64,000 nucleotides of DNA from contig CP126192.1 of NCBI GenBank assembly GCA_030272155.1, positions 4,188,501-4,252,500 of the forward strand. The letters are read 5' to 3'. The notes under the pieces were generated by a model. It was not told where the DNA came from. It saw only the letters and a list, made by a program, of their open reading frames with translations, and ran no database searches. The stretch's first letter is position 1, and every line of letters begins with the position of its first letter. Made by a program: the position numbers and the translations under genes. This stretch comes from Tetradesmus obliquus (Eukaryota > Chlorophyta > Chlorophyceae > Sphaeropleales > Scenedesmaceae). This document shows, piece after piece, positions 51,901 to 62,527 of the stretch.

Positions 51901-53393
51901 CGGAACCATCTCTAAGAAGCTGCTCTACAGCAAGCAGGCATGCGTGTCGTTGGATGTGCCCGCGGTGCCGAATGCGCCGCGCTCCGTTTTGCATCCGCAT
52001 CTCTTGCTGCACAACATTGCGTGCAGGTGGGGCGCGCCATCCACAAGGCCTGCAACAGCGTGAAGGCAGGCATGGCGCCAGACGAGTTCATCCTGCTGAC
52101 GGCGCTGCGCGCGCACGGCTGCGTGCGCAGCGTGCAGCGCGTGGAGCTCAAGCCCGGCATGCGCTACCCCCCTGGCACGCTGCTGAACAGCTACCCCACG
52201 CTGGTGCTGTTCCCTGCGGAGAGCAGCCCGCACCCGGTGCTGTGGACAGACATGGACAGCAAGACTGAGTGCCAGGTGGGACAGTTGGCTGGTGTTCACC
52301 TGTGGTGTGTTGCAAGGAAAATCGGCATGCATACGCGACCTTCCCACATGTGACGTGTTAGCCTTGGAGAAGGCACGCAGTATCTGCATCTGCGTGGCGG
52401 TCTAGCAGCCTAACCTGGAGATCCTGTTTGCAGCGTTTGGACTGTCTCTTGCATGGCAGTTGCGCCTAATGGCATGCCGCTCCTCACTTGCAGACGATGC
52501 AGCGTACCCTGCAAGGTGCATCTTGCTCACACTGCGCGTCGTGTGCTTGCGCTGACCGTGCTACACGCTCACTGCCTGCCTGCGTGCTGCTGTCCTGCAA
52601 GGTGGAGCGCCACACTGGCCAGCAGTACTTCAAGCGCATGAGCCTGCGAGAGTGCCTCAAGGTGTCAGTGGACCGCTGCGCCATCTTCTTCCGCAAGGTG
52701 TGGGCACTGATAGCCTGGGCAGCTGCTGCAGCTGCCTGGATCCAGCGCTCAATGTTTGCAGGCTGTGTTTGGCACCTCCCAGATGGACATGCACATGCAC
52801 ACATCATTGTTTGAGCACCTGGTATTAGCGCCTGGCTAGCTCATCCTTGATGCGTTCGCGCTAATGGAATTGCTTGTGTGTTATTGCAGGTGGAGATGCG
52901 GGAAGAAAAGGGTGATGGAGGGCAGCAGGTGCAGAAGCTGCTGGAGGTGCTGCAGCAGCTGTGGCACGGCGGCAGCAGCGCAGCGCGCAAGGGGGCCAAG
53001 CGCAAACGGGGCGCATCGCAGCAGCGAAGCAGCAAGGTGCGGCCTGCAGCTGGCTGTGCGCGCTGTGCAGATCATGCAGTAGCGTGCTTTCAAACTTGTA
53101 ACTTGTGGCGTACTTGCTGCTCTGCAAAACCTGCAAGACAGGGGATGCAGGTGTGCATGCAACTCTTGTCACCATCGGCGTTGGCGGTGCTGCTCACTAA
53201 CTGCTCGATTGCCTGCTGCTGTTGCGTGCTGCAGGGCTCTGGAACCAAGCGCGATGCTGCTGGCGCCACTGACAGCGCTGCCTCCTCAGCAGCAGACAGC
53301 GAGGCAGCTGCTGGCTCAGGTGATGCGGAGGAGGGTGATGAGGCAGAGACACCTCCGAGGCCGCAGCGTAAGAGGGCAGCGCGGAGCCGCTGA
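48941..53393 (+). CDS. GT14/DUF266-like glycosyltransferase with Gln-rich N-terminal extension
   Basis: Eight exons join in phase: 48941-50260, 50531-50740, 51102-51304, 51533-51761, 52027-52275, 52602-52697, 52890-53036 and 53235-53393, giving 870 residues. Exon 1 (440 residues) is low complexity, rich in Gln, Ala and Ser with runs of Gln, and ends in a Pro/Lys-rich segment. Residues about 460-790 resemble the core-2/I-branching (GT14, DUF266) fold: HFAMLMMLHSAGWPNAELWE, NWGDISLVEAQLDSM, ASGHDLPLQLI, HHQWMVLAREHA, PDEFILLTALR and FFRKV occur in the family order. These enzymes transfer sugars to glycans, usually in the Golgi. Here no signal peptide or membrane anchor is visible, and the C-terminus is basic (KGAKRKRGAS, PQRKRAARSR), like nuclear signals. 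The acceptor and donor are unknown. Exon 1 could belong to a separate gene, but its donor and frame fit exon 2. Confidence 0.66.
51851..51880 (+). repeat. Intronic copy of the end of glycosyltransferase exon 4
   Basis: Thirty bases resemble 51736-51765, which span the last codons of exon 4 and its donor, at about 25 of 30 positions. Read in the exon's frame the copy gives LLAKEIDVV against LLTKEIGVV. The GTGAG donor has become GTGAA in the copy. Confidence 0.7.
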
Positions 53394-54356
53394 GGTGGCA
53401 GCTGCAAGCTGCTACAGCAGCAGCTGCTGTGCGTGATGCAGCAGAGAAACATGGGGGCAACGGCAGCAGCGGTTGCTGCTGACTTGTGCACCTCACAGGT
53501 GTGCTTGTAATGGGAGTGGCTTTGCAAGTTGACGATGTGATCAATCTCTGCTTGTCTGGTTTCAGCTGCTTGGTGTTTGTTGGGGTGGTGACTGGATGCG
53601 GCAGGGCTGTGACAGGGTGATGCTTGGGTAGTCTGCAATAGCGCCTGTCGTTGTTTGAACAGCTTGTACGGCAAATAATTGACAAGGGCACAACAACTGT
53701 TGCTCATGGTGTGAGTTTTGTTTGTATATGCATGCAGGCTGTAGGCGTTCAGGTGCACCAGAACAGCACGTTATTTGGAGGGGGTTTTAATGTTGTTACC
53801 TCTTTCAGTAGGCCGCTGGCTTGCTGTCACAAAGGTGTGCTAAAGCTGACAGGGCATGTAACTTGCACTCCAACATTGGAAGCGCCGGCAACCGGCTGGA
53901 GCATATTCTTGCTTGTGGTCGATGCAATGACGGGCACTGGATTTTATTAGTTTAGGACGTTATTCTTACAGCGGATCGTTTGGGCCATGGCCAGGCCTTC
54001 ACCTGGTCGTCAATGGCCCCAAGGTTTCAAAATTTCAATAACATGTCACCACGTGGGGTGCGATGCTCGCGTAGTTGAATAGCCACCAGACAAGACTGGC
54101 ACAACTGTTGAAGCGTAGCGCTGCCCCATTTAGCACCGGTTTCCACCAGATCCAACAACACGTCCTGACGTTCGCTCTTGAGCACATGTAGCCGTGACGC
54201 ACTATGTGTTTGAGCATAGCAGGATTTTCTGACGTTAGTCATCGTTCCTTTACAGACGCTTGTCGAAGCATTGGGGAAGTGCCCACCGGAACAGTTGCAA
54301 CTGCAACAACAGCACACTGTGCCCTTTCTGGCTGATCTAAGTTTTCAGCAGCTAGC
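53394..54356. other. Intergenic region, glycosyltransferase / PP7
   Basis: Holds the glycosyltransferase 3' end and the PP7 promoter and leader. A TGTAA motif at 53506 is listed separately. No other feature was recognised. Confidence 0.5.
53506..53510 (+). terminator. Candidate TGTAA polyadenylation signal, glycosyltransferase gene
   Basis: A TGTAA pentamer lies 113 bases after the stop codon, a typical spacing for chlorophycean genes. The motif is short, so chance cannot be excluded. Confidence 0.4.
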
Positions 54357-56700
54357 ATGGAAGTCACAGCAGCTGTAGACACACCCATGCAGCCTCTGGA
54401 GCTGTCAAGTGGCATCTCTGCAGAGTTCTGTCTGCAGCTGGAGCGCAGCCTGCACAAAGCGACATGGGCAGGGGTTGCAGCAACACAGCAAGTGCTCACT
54501 CCCCAGGTGCTGCAGTCGATTGTGATGGGTGTAGCGCCACTCTTAGAAAAGGAGCCCACACTCATAGAGGTGAGGGCCTGCTGCTATCCTGCAGGCGGGC
54601 CAGCAACAGCAGTGCATACAAAGTTGACGTCTGTGTGATGCTGCGCTGCAGATTCAACCGGCAGCACTGCAGCAGCAAGTGACAGTGGTGGGCGATACAC
54701 ACGGGCAGTTTCATGACCTCTGCCGCTTGTGAGTGGCTGCGGCGCAGCAGCCAACCTTAGGCAGGTGCTGGTTTGCATCATGCGCAGCAACAGCTGCAGA
54801 ACTGTTTTTAAGGAGCCAGCTACTGCTGTGGGTGCCTCTGCTGTACGTGTTACTCAGCAGCAGCAGAGATGATTGCCACGGCAGTGCCCAATCAGTTTGA
54901 AAGATGAGGGTGTACTTGTGACATGAGCAAGAACTCTACTGATTGCCTGCGCCCGACTGCCTTCAGGTTTGAGCTGTACGGGCACCCCTCAAGCGACAAG
55001 GTGTACATCTTCAATGGGGACTATGTGGACAGGTGGGCTGCAACACACCTGTTGACATGCAAACATACAAAGCAAGCCGCATACACAGTTGTCATTAGCC
55101 CACGCCAGTTTTCATGGTTGAGCACCCACCACAGCAACAGGGCAGCAGTGGCGCAACGTGCTGCTCCCGTGACTCTGCACATCGTCTGTCCTGGCCGTGT
55201 GTCATGTGCTGCAGGGGCGCCTGGGGCGTGGAGACGTTGCTGCTGCTGCTGGCGTGGAAGTGGGCGCTGCCGCACAACGTGTACCTGCTGCGTGGCAACC
55301 ACGAGACCAACACCATCACCCGCATCTACGGCTTCTATGCAGAGCTCAAGGCCAAGTACGGCGCAGCATCCAAGGTGTGCAGGCGATGACAGAGCGCCAG
55401 TTTCATGTTCGTTGCGGTTGAGCAAGCAGCAGGGTACGGCCAGCTGCCTACAGCCTAGCAGCAGGTGTTGCTGTTCAGCAGGCACTCTCAGCAGCCACAC
55501 ACTGGCCACAGCACAGGCTGATCACTGTCTGCCGTAGCAGTGCCTGATCCTCGCTTTGTTGCTGGCTCTTAGTGCATCATTCAGGCCCATGTTCAGTATG
55601 GCCCATGTGTGACCTGATGATGTTGTTAACATGTATGTTATTGTTACATGCTGCTGCCTGCAGGGCCTGTTCACGGGCATCAGGCGGCTGTTTGCGCACC
55701 TGCCGCTGGCTGCGCTGGTGCAGGGCGCCAGCCTCATCCTGCATGGCGGCCTGTTCAGGGCGCCACCCAAGAAGGGCAAGGGTGCCAAGCGGCGGCGCGC
55801 ATCAGGTGCGGCGCTGCAGCAGCTGGCCTTTAAGAGGCTGCGCTAAGTGATGCGTCAGAGTGCAAGTCCCTGCCCTACCGCCAGGTGTCTGTTACGACGT
55901 AGCCGCTTGCATACACCAACACAACCTCTGTCTCATTTTTATTTCGCTTATGTATTTTCTGCCTTTCCTGCGCTTGCAGGCGTGCAGGCGCTGACCCTGG
56001 GCAGCCTTGATGACCTGCGCAAGGCCACAAAGGGCGGCCAGGACCCGGACCCTGAGCGTGAGCACAACAGCTGCTGCTGCTACTGCTTTTGATGCCAGCC
56101 CTACAGCCCTGCCAGATCAGCAGCTGCACACTGTGCAGCACAGCACTCTCTGCTGCATCGGGTGCCTGCTGTGCTGTAACCTGTCTGGACGCGCAACGGC
56201 CAGCAGCTGAGAGCAGCAACATGCAGCATGAATGCTAGTCATGCCAGCCTGCTGGGAAACTTCACAGTAGCATGATGTCAGTAACTCACGTCATGCCCGC
56301 AGAAGATGTGGATCGGCCTGTTCACTGGACCACTCAGCCTGTACGTATGTGTGTGCTGGTTGGTGTCCCTGCAGGCAGCAGCAAGAACTTCATTGCGAGT
56401 GATGTCATGTGGAGCGACCCAGTCAATGCGCCAGGGCTCAGACCAAATGAGGCACGGGGCTGCGGCACAGTCTATGGGCCAGACGTCACACAGGTGAGGC
56501 TGCAAAACAGGTGCTGCAAGCTTTACACTGAATCTGGCGCATGTCAGGGTACAGGTGCAGCTCTGCCAGGTGAAAAATGTTTGTGATGTCGGCAGGGTAC
56601 TGGTGGCTGGAGGTACAAGGTGGGTGCAGTTGTGGTGCTGCACTGCCGTGCACGCAGCACCACTGCTGCAGCTTTGGCTGGCTTCTGCTGCCGAATGACG

Positions 56701-56739
<39 letters not shown>

Positions 56740-58914
56740 AGGCCTTCCTGGCTGACAACGGGCTGCGGCTGATCATCCGCTCGCACGAGGGCCCTGACGC
56801 GCGCGACAAGCGGCTGGAGGGCGAGCGCATGCCCAGCGTGGACAGCGGCTATGCGGTGGACCACAACACGCCCAGTGAGTGGCTGCGCGACACGTCAGCA
56901 CTGAAATGAGTGTGCGAAAAGTCACCTTAGGATTGGGGGTGGTAAACATTGTGGTTGACCACGACACGCCGAGTGAGTGATGCGGCTGCCAGGCCATGCA
57001 CTGTACTGCCAGCGCTGCTAGTAGCAGCAAGTGTCGTCAGCAGCTACGCGGTAAACCACGACACGCCCAGTGAGTGCTCGATATGTCAGCACTTCAGCTA
57101 GACATGCTTTTGGTTGCAGTAAGCAGGGAGAAGGTTGTCCCAGCAGCAACAGTGAGTGCCGCGTTAGTCGCAGGGCATGCATGTCTCCTTTGCTGCTGCC
57201 ACTGCTGCCTGCAATCACGCGCATTGTTTGCGCCTGCTGCTGCATTGCTGGCTGCAGGTGGCAAGCTGGTGACGCTGTTCTCTGCCCCAGACTACCCACA
57301 GGTGGGGCTGCGCACGTGTACCTGGGCACGCAGGACGCACTGGTGTTTGCGTGTGCACTCGCGTCAGCAACTGTGTTCATGTGCATGCATTTGGTTTTTT
57401 TTTTAAATCAGTCACAGGTAGCGCAAGGCACGCCTTACCTAGCCTTTATGGGTATACATGTTGGTAGCTGTTGCCTGATGCCAGACGTACTACGATCATT
57501 GGGATCCTTGTGGTGCGGCCTGTGCCTGGGTGTCCCACTGATGTTAGATGCTACCTCTGTTGCCACCTGCTTGCATGCTGCTGTGACACTGAGGTGTCCG
57601 ACAACAATCAGCCTCAACACGTGTTGGTTTGTTGGCCTGAGCGCATGCTTGTTCACTTACCGTGCCGCAGTTCATGGCTGAGGGTGAGGAGCGCTACCAC
57701 AACAGGGCGGCGGTGCTGCACCTGTCAGCCCCGGACTACGCGACACCAGCAGTGGAAAGCTTCGAGGCAGTGCTGCCACGGCCACATGTAAGCAGCAGAT
57801 ATGGTGTGGCCGTGCGAGATATGGCAGTGCTGGGGTGTATGGCAGCTTTGCTTCTTGTCAATCATGCATGGCTCCCGCCAGGAGAGCAGCAGGCAATGCA
57901 CGCTGCGCGCTGACTAGCACCTCTGTTGTGATCATGCCCTGCAGCATGAGATTTCAAGTCAACTCCTCAGCTGCCAGCTGCGTAATCACCTGCAGCCATG
58001 CATTCATGTATAAGAACAAATTAATGCATAATCCCCTGCAGCCATACATACATGTCATAGCTGCTGCACAGCTGCATGGTTCCACCACCTCCGCAGCATG
58101 TCGGCCTTGGGTAGGCCCTACCCAAGGGGCCTCTGAAGGCCTGCCACTGCATCCCTTGCAGCTGTATCAGCATGCCTATGTGTGCTTGTGCTTACTTGCT
58201 GCTGCTGCTGTGCTGCTGCCATGCCAGGCTGAGAGCTACTATGACTTGCCCAGCTGGACTGACGATGATGATGAGCTGGCAGAGGAGCAGCAGCACCCAG
58301 CAGGCAGCACGGATGCCAGCGCGGCAGCAGGCACAGCAGATGAGGCAGAAGAAGAGGCGCTAAATGCGGGCTCAGCAGACAGCTTAGCAGCAGCGGCAGC
58401 AGCAGCCAAAGCAGCAGGTGGGACGCAAGAGCCTCAGCTGGATGTGGCAACAACAACAGCAGCAGCAGCAGCACCCATTCAGCTGCAAGAGGCGCCAGCT
58501 GGCTGCTTGCCTGTGGGCCTGCAAGAAGGCTTGCAGGATGCAAACGGCAGCCAGCAGCAGCCAGGGCAGCAGGTAGAGCTGCTGAGCAGCAGCAAGGTAC
58601 CTGAGCCTGGCAGCCTGTGCAGCTCAGACACTGCTGTGGCAGACAGGCAGCAGCAGCCACAGCAGCAGCATGATGCAGCACAGCTGCAGGGGCATGTCAG
58701 TCAACTGCAGCAGCAGCAGCAGCAGCAGCAAGGCATAGCTGAGAAGCTGCAGGGTGTTGCAGCTGCAACTATGGTCGCGGCAGGCGGCTGCGAGGCAGTC
58801 AGTGGCAACGCGGTTGCCGCTGCTGCTGGTGCTGCAGATGCAGATGCCCCTGACCAACCAACACCAGTACGACCAGTGAAGCGCCACAAGGTGGATCCAG
58901 AAGCTGTTGAGTGA
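54357..58914 (+). CDS. Ser/Thr protein phosphatase PP7
   Basis: Eleven exons join in phase: 54357-54569, 54652-54728, 54967-55032, 55215-55374, 55664-55805, 55980-56057, 56375-56493, 56742-56874, 57258-57301, 57671-57787 and 58228-58914, giving 611 residues. The metal-binding PPP motifs are GDTHGQ (85-90), GDYVDRG (114-120) and RGNHE (145-149), followed by HGGLFR and SAPDYP. PP7-specific features are GAWGVETLLLLLAWKWALP, a basic insert after HGGLFR, and DVMWSDPVNAPGLRPNEARG. IIRSHEGPDARDKR and SFEAVLPRP complete the match to plant PP7. PP7 of plants acts in light and stress signalling and can bind calmodulin. The last 229 residues are an alga-specific acidic and Gln-rich tail starting SWTDDDDELAEE and ending in the basic PVKRHKVDPEAVE. 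That end could be a nuclear signal. Intron 8 holds two copies of the exon 8 end with its splice donor. Confidence 0.94.
56700..56741. repeat. CTG repeat forming an intron acceptor tract in PP7
   Basis: About thirteen consecutive CTG triplets run into the CAG acceptor of exon 8. The triplet repeat replaces the usual polypyrimidine tract. Confidence 0.9.
56951..57093 (+). repeat. Two intronic copies of the exon 8 donor region of PP7
   Basis: The junction of exon 8 with intron 8 (about 56845-56902) recurs twice downstream. Copy 1, at 56951-56980, covers the last exon codons and the GTGAGTG donor. Copy 2, at 57039-57093, matches 32 of 37 bases across the same junction and also shares GTCAGCACT further on. 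Both keep an intact GTGAGT donor. Confidence 0.87.
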
Positions 58915-59412
58915 GGTTGAGGTGGCGCAATTAATTGCTGTGTCGCAGTTTTCGGTTGGAGAGAACCGTGTGCCTAATGGCTGTCCTGAAGCTGGTGGAC
59001 ATGGTGTAATGGTGAACAGGTGAACAGGAAGTACTCAGGATGCTGGCAGTACTGCCGCAGTGCTGGCTTGCTGGTGCTTGTGCTGTGCTGCAAGTGCACC
59101 GAAGACATTATCAGCACAGCATTTCGGGAGCTTCAGGCGGGCTTTTAAAGACTGAAAGCACCCATCACACGGTTGTGTGCAATTGTGGCAATTGCACCTG
59201 CACTGCTGGGGCACAGGTCTCTGATGGTTGAGCAACAGAGGACGGATGCAGGATTGCCACCGCATGCATCACAACACTTTGATAAGTTTACATTTGAATC
59301 GCGTTACGGTGCTTAAAGTGCTTGATTCCCTGACTGATCACGAAGCAGCAGCGACCGCGAGCGAGACTTGTTTCACTGCACTCTGTCAGTCAACGCAGCA
59401 AATCACAGCACA
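58915..59412. other. Intergenic region, PP7 / PsbP-like
   Basis: Holds the PP7 3' end, with a TGTAA at 59005, and the promoter of the PsbP-like gene. Nothing else recognised. Confidence 0.5.
59005..59009 (+). terminator. Candidate TGTAA polyadenylation signal, PP7
   Basis: TGTAA lies 91 bases after the PP7 stop codon. Position fits; the motif alone is weak evidence. Confidence 0.4.
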
Positions 59413-61365
59413 ATGGCACTTAAGTGCGGTACAAAGTCACTGAGCGCTGCCGCTCAGCGCCCGGTACGTGGATCAGCAGCAACGTGTCACCACAGCTCCA
59501 CACACTTAGGCCCTGACCACTGCGTTGGCTCATTGGCTTGTGCAGAAGGCATTCACTCCTTGCCGGCCGTCAAGGAGTACCGTTAGGGTGGCAGCTGCAG
59601 CCCAGCAGCAGCAAACAGCAGGTGGGTGCAGCAGCGCAGGCGCTTGCTGGTGACCACGCAACGCTACCACATCTGTCACATATGTTACCTTCTGCTGCTG
59701 CCTGCAGAGGTATCCAAGAGGCAGCTGCTGCAGCTAGGAGCTGCACTGGCATCCACTGCACTGCTGCCAGCTGCTGCACAGGCAGCCAAGGGTGAGCACG
59801 TGACAGCAGGGCAGGCAGGCAGAGGTGGCAGCACTGCCGCGCGGCAACGCTCTGTTGCATTCAGGCACAACCACCAGCTGACAGCATCTGTAGATGTGCT
59901 TCATACTTGACAAGGTGATGTGCTGAGGCTTGCGCCGTACAACACAAAACGGCGCACCTATCACAAGATGCCGTGACTGCCATCCCACACGCAACTGCAG
60001 CACTGCGGCTCAGGCCGCACCATCAGCCCTACTGCATCCTGCTGCAGCCCGTCTTCACCACTTGATGCACTCTGTCACCACATCCAATCCTGCCTCGCCC
60101 GCTGCCATGCCTGCTTGTTCTCCTTCCTGCAGCGCCGCGCGGCTTCAACCCTGTGCAGGACCTCAACGACAACTACCAGTTCCTGTACCCCTTTGGCTGG
60201 CAGGAGGTGTCCGTTGGGGGCGCTGACGTGGTGTACAAGGACGTGGTGGAGCCGCTGGAGAGCGTGAGCGTGACCATCACGCCCACCGACAAGACTGATG
60301 TGACCGAGTTCGGAGACATCGCGGACGTGAGTGTGTGGTAGTGCCACAGGTACAGCGTATGCGCAGTGTGCAGTGCAGCGCTTGCTGTAATGAGGAGCAG
60401 CTGCTGCTGTTGCTGCTGAAGGAAGTGTGGCAGCAGGTGGCAGGGACTGCCGTTGAGGTGCATGCAGGGTGTCACAGCAGCAGGAACACGCGCTGGTGCG
60501 CTCGCCCTGCTGGCCAATGCATGTCACTGCTCCGCTGCTGCTGCTTCTTGCAGGTTGCCAACACCCTGGCCACGGAGGTGCTGACTGCGCCAGGCCAGGA
60601 GGTGGCAGTGGTGGCGACCAGCCAGGTAGGCGGGGCTGCAGCAGCGACAGCACTGGCTGCATGCAAGTGTAATTGGAAACAGGCTGGCGACTGAAGCAGC
60701 CAGCATCTCATATGCAGGAGTAGCATGCCAGCTGTGCATGCAACACCAAGGCAACGTGGACAAATAATTGCGGGCGCCTGCATGCAGCCAACTGGCATTT
60801 CATGTTGCTGCAGCAATTGAGCCTTGGACTTGTGTGGTGTTGATGTGGCGCTGTGCTGTGTGTGCTGCAGCGGGAGCTGAACGGCCACAACTACTTTGAG
60901 TTTGAGTACACAGCCAAGACGCCGCGCTACACGCGCCACTCCCTGGCTGTGGTGGTGGCCAACGACGGTGAGGGGAAGCATGCGCCAGTCCCCCTTGACC
61001 TTGTTTGTTGCTGGACAGACTCGTCGCAGCGCTGAGGCAGATGTGTTTGCAGGACTTGCTGGTCAGAAACATGAAACATGCCAATGACCTGTCAGGCAGC
61101 CATGCCGCCGGCAACCACAGCATCGTGGTCCAACCTGTTGTGAGCTGGTTTCGGCGCTTGCCAGGCAGAGCGCATTAGTCTCAAGTGGAAATAATTGGCT
61201 TAGCCTCCTTGCCTTTCGAACAATAACCAATCATCGCTGTCTGATGCTGTTGCTGGCGCAGGCAAGTTCTACACGCTGACCACGGGTGCCAATGAGAAGC
61301 GCTGGGGCAAGATGAAGGACAAGCTCACCACCACAGTGCGCTCCTTCACACTGGTCAACGCTTAA
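59413..61365 (+). CDS. PsbP-like thylakoid lumen protein
   Basis: Seven exons join in phase: 59413-59463, 59546-59621, 59708-59791, 60133-60326, 60554-60625, 60871-60967 and 61262-61365, giving 225 residues. The N-terminus is bipartite. A stromal transit part (CRPSRSTVRVAAAA) is followed by a lumen signal, SKRQLLQLGAALASTALLPA, ending AAAQA. It has KR rather than RR before the hydrophobic core, so Tat export is uncertain. The mature part is a PsbP fold: APRGFNPVQDLNDNYQFLYP, GWQEVSVGGADVVYKDVVEP, VSVTITPTDKTDVTEFGD, EFEYTAKTPRYTRHSLAVVV and a final KRWGKMKDKLTTTVRSF. This fits PPL1-type PsbP-like proteins, implicated in photosystem II repair, more than PsbP itself. Exon 2 is placed by open frame and phase only. 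Confidence 0.86.
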
Positions 61366-61856
61366 GCATGCGATGCAGCGCAGCACAGCATGGCAGACAG
61401 CGCAGCGCAGTAGCTTGGGCTGTAGCGCAATTGTGACAGTTACGGAACCCCACACCCCACACCGCTCGTTGCAGCATGTGGGGGTGTTCAGCTTCGGCGT
61501 TGGAGTGCCAGCAGGCCTGTTGATGGTTTGGAGTCTGTTGCTGATGCATTGGAACCTCAGAGCTCCTGCCGTCGCAGTTTGTTGCTGTTACATGGCAGCC
61601 AACTGCCAGCTGTGGCACACCAACCGTGCATTATTTAATGGTGACATCATCTCCTTGTGATTGGGTAACAAGCATACGGCCTGCTTTCACCCCAGCCTCA
61701 TGCTGTCATGGCATGCAGGGTTTGCCACCTCACACTACCGTAGTTTAGTGACGTTACGGTTGGCCAACCTATAGGTGCGCTAACGTTGCAGCAATGTTGG
61801 TGACTTTGCGCAGCCGAGGAGCCAGGCAGGCGCACTGGGCAAGACAAGAGCATGCC

Positions 61857-61927
61857 ACAGCTGACTAGAGATAGAGGGGTACACGGTGTGTTCATGCAGC
61901 ATACGCCACCACAGACACAGCTGACTA
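61857..61927. mobile_element. Short inserted element, copy B, with 11-bp direct repeats
   Basis: The 11-base sequence ACAGCTGACTA occurs at 61857-61867 and 61917-61927. The 49 bases between them match most of copy A at 19849-19899, in the same orientation. The flanking repeats differ from those of copy A, as independent target-site duplications would. On the minus strand the element ends CCCCTCTATCTC, a shorter version of the copy A tail. Confidence 0.6.
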
Positions 61928-62220
61928 CAGCCCAGGCCGCCTGGTGGGCCACCAAAGCAACCCGTAGCCTCATATCAGGCTCACTGATGGACCCAGTGTA
62001 CACCAGCACTGGCCCAGCTGATCGCTGGAATTGGTCCGCATCAGGTCACACAGAGCTTACTAACCAAACAATTGGCAACCATGCTTGCAAGGCTAGCCCT
62101 CGATTGCTCAATGCCCAGTGGGTGCCATGATCCATGCTATCTTGGCAACGCACCGCCAGCTGTCACCAACGCCGAAATAACCATGCAAACGAACCGCGGC
62201 CTGCATGTTCACCTGAAGCT

Positions 62221-62225
62221 TTACA
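62221..62225 (-). terminator. Candidate TGTAA polyadenylation signal, ClpP gene
   Basis: TTACA on the plus strand is TGTAA in the sense of the ClpP gene, about 300 bases after its stop codon. Plausible but not specific. Confidence 0.3.
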
Positions 62226-62527
62226 AACAACCACACTGCACTAGCACCTTCTCCTGGCGTAGAGGCTGCCAGCTGCACCAAATGTACACAAATGCATCAG
62301 CTGCTCCTGCCCGTAGACTTGCTATGCAGCAGTGCAGCTGCTGTCATGCTGTTACCAAAACCTGCCAAGGTGCGGCACCTCCTGCCGCACTCTGCTCTCA
62401 AACAACGTCATGACGTTGTGATAATCATCGCTACGCCTCACAATTGCTCCGGATGGCATCGCAGCTGCTCAGCAACTTGCTGGTAGCAGGCTGCACCACA
62501 GCTTCAAGCCGTCTGCCAGCGCTGCTG

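Larger units (their letters stand above)
61366..62527. other. Convergent intergenic region, PsbP-like / ClpP
   Basis: Holds the 3' untranslated regions of two convergent genes, the second copy of the short inserted element (61857-61927) and a TTACA at 62221. No gene was recognised. Confidence 0.5.

Noticed and set aside
52508-52534. Possible extra exon-edge copy before glycosyltransferase exon 6
   Set aside because: Only CCTGCAAGGTG and a short CACACT are shared with the real junction at 52594; too short to separate from chance.
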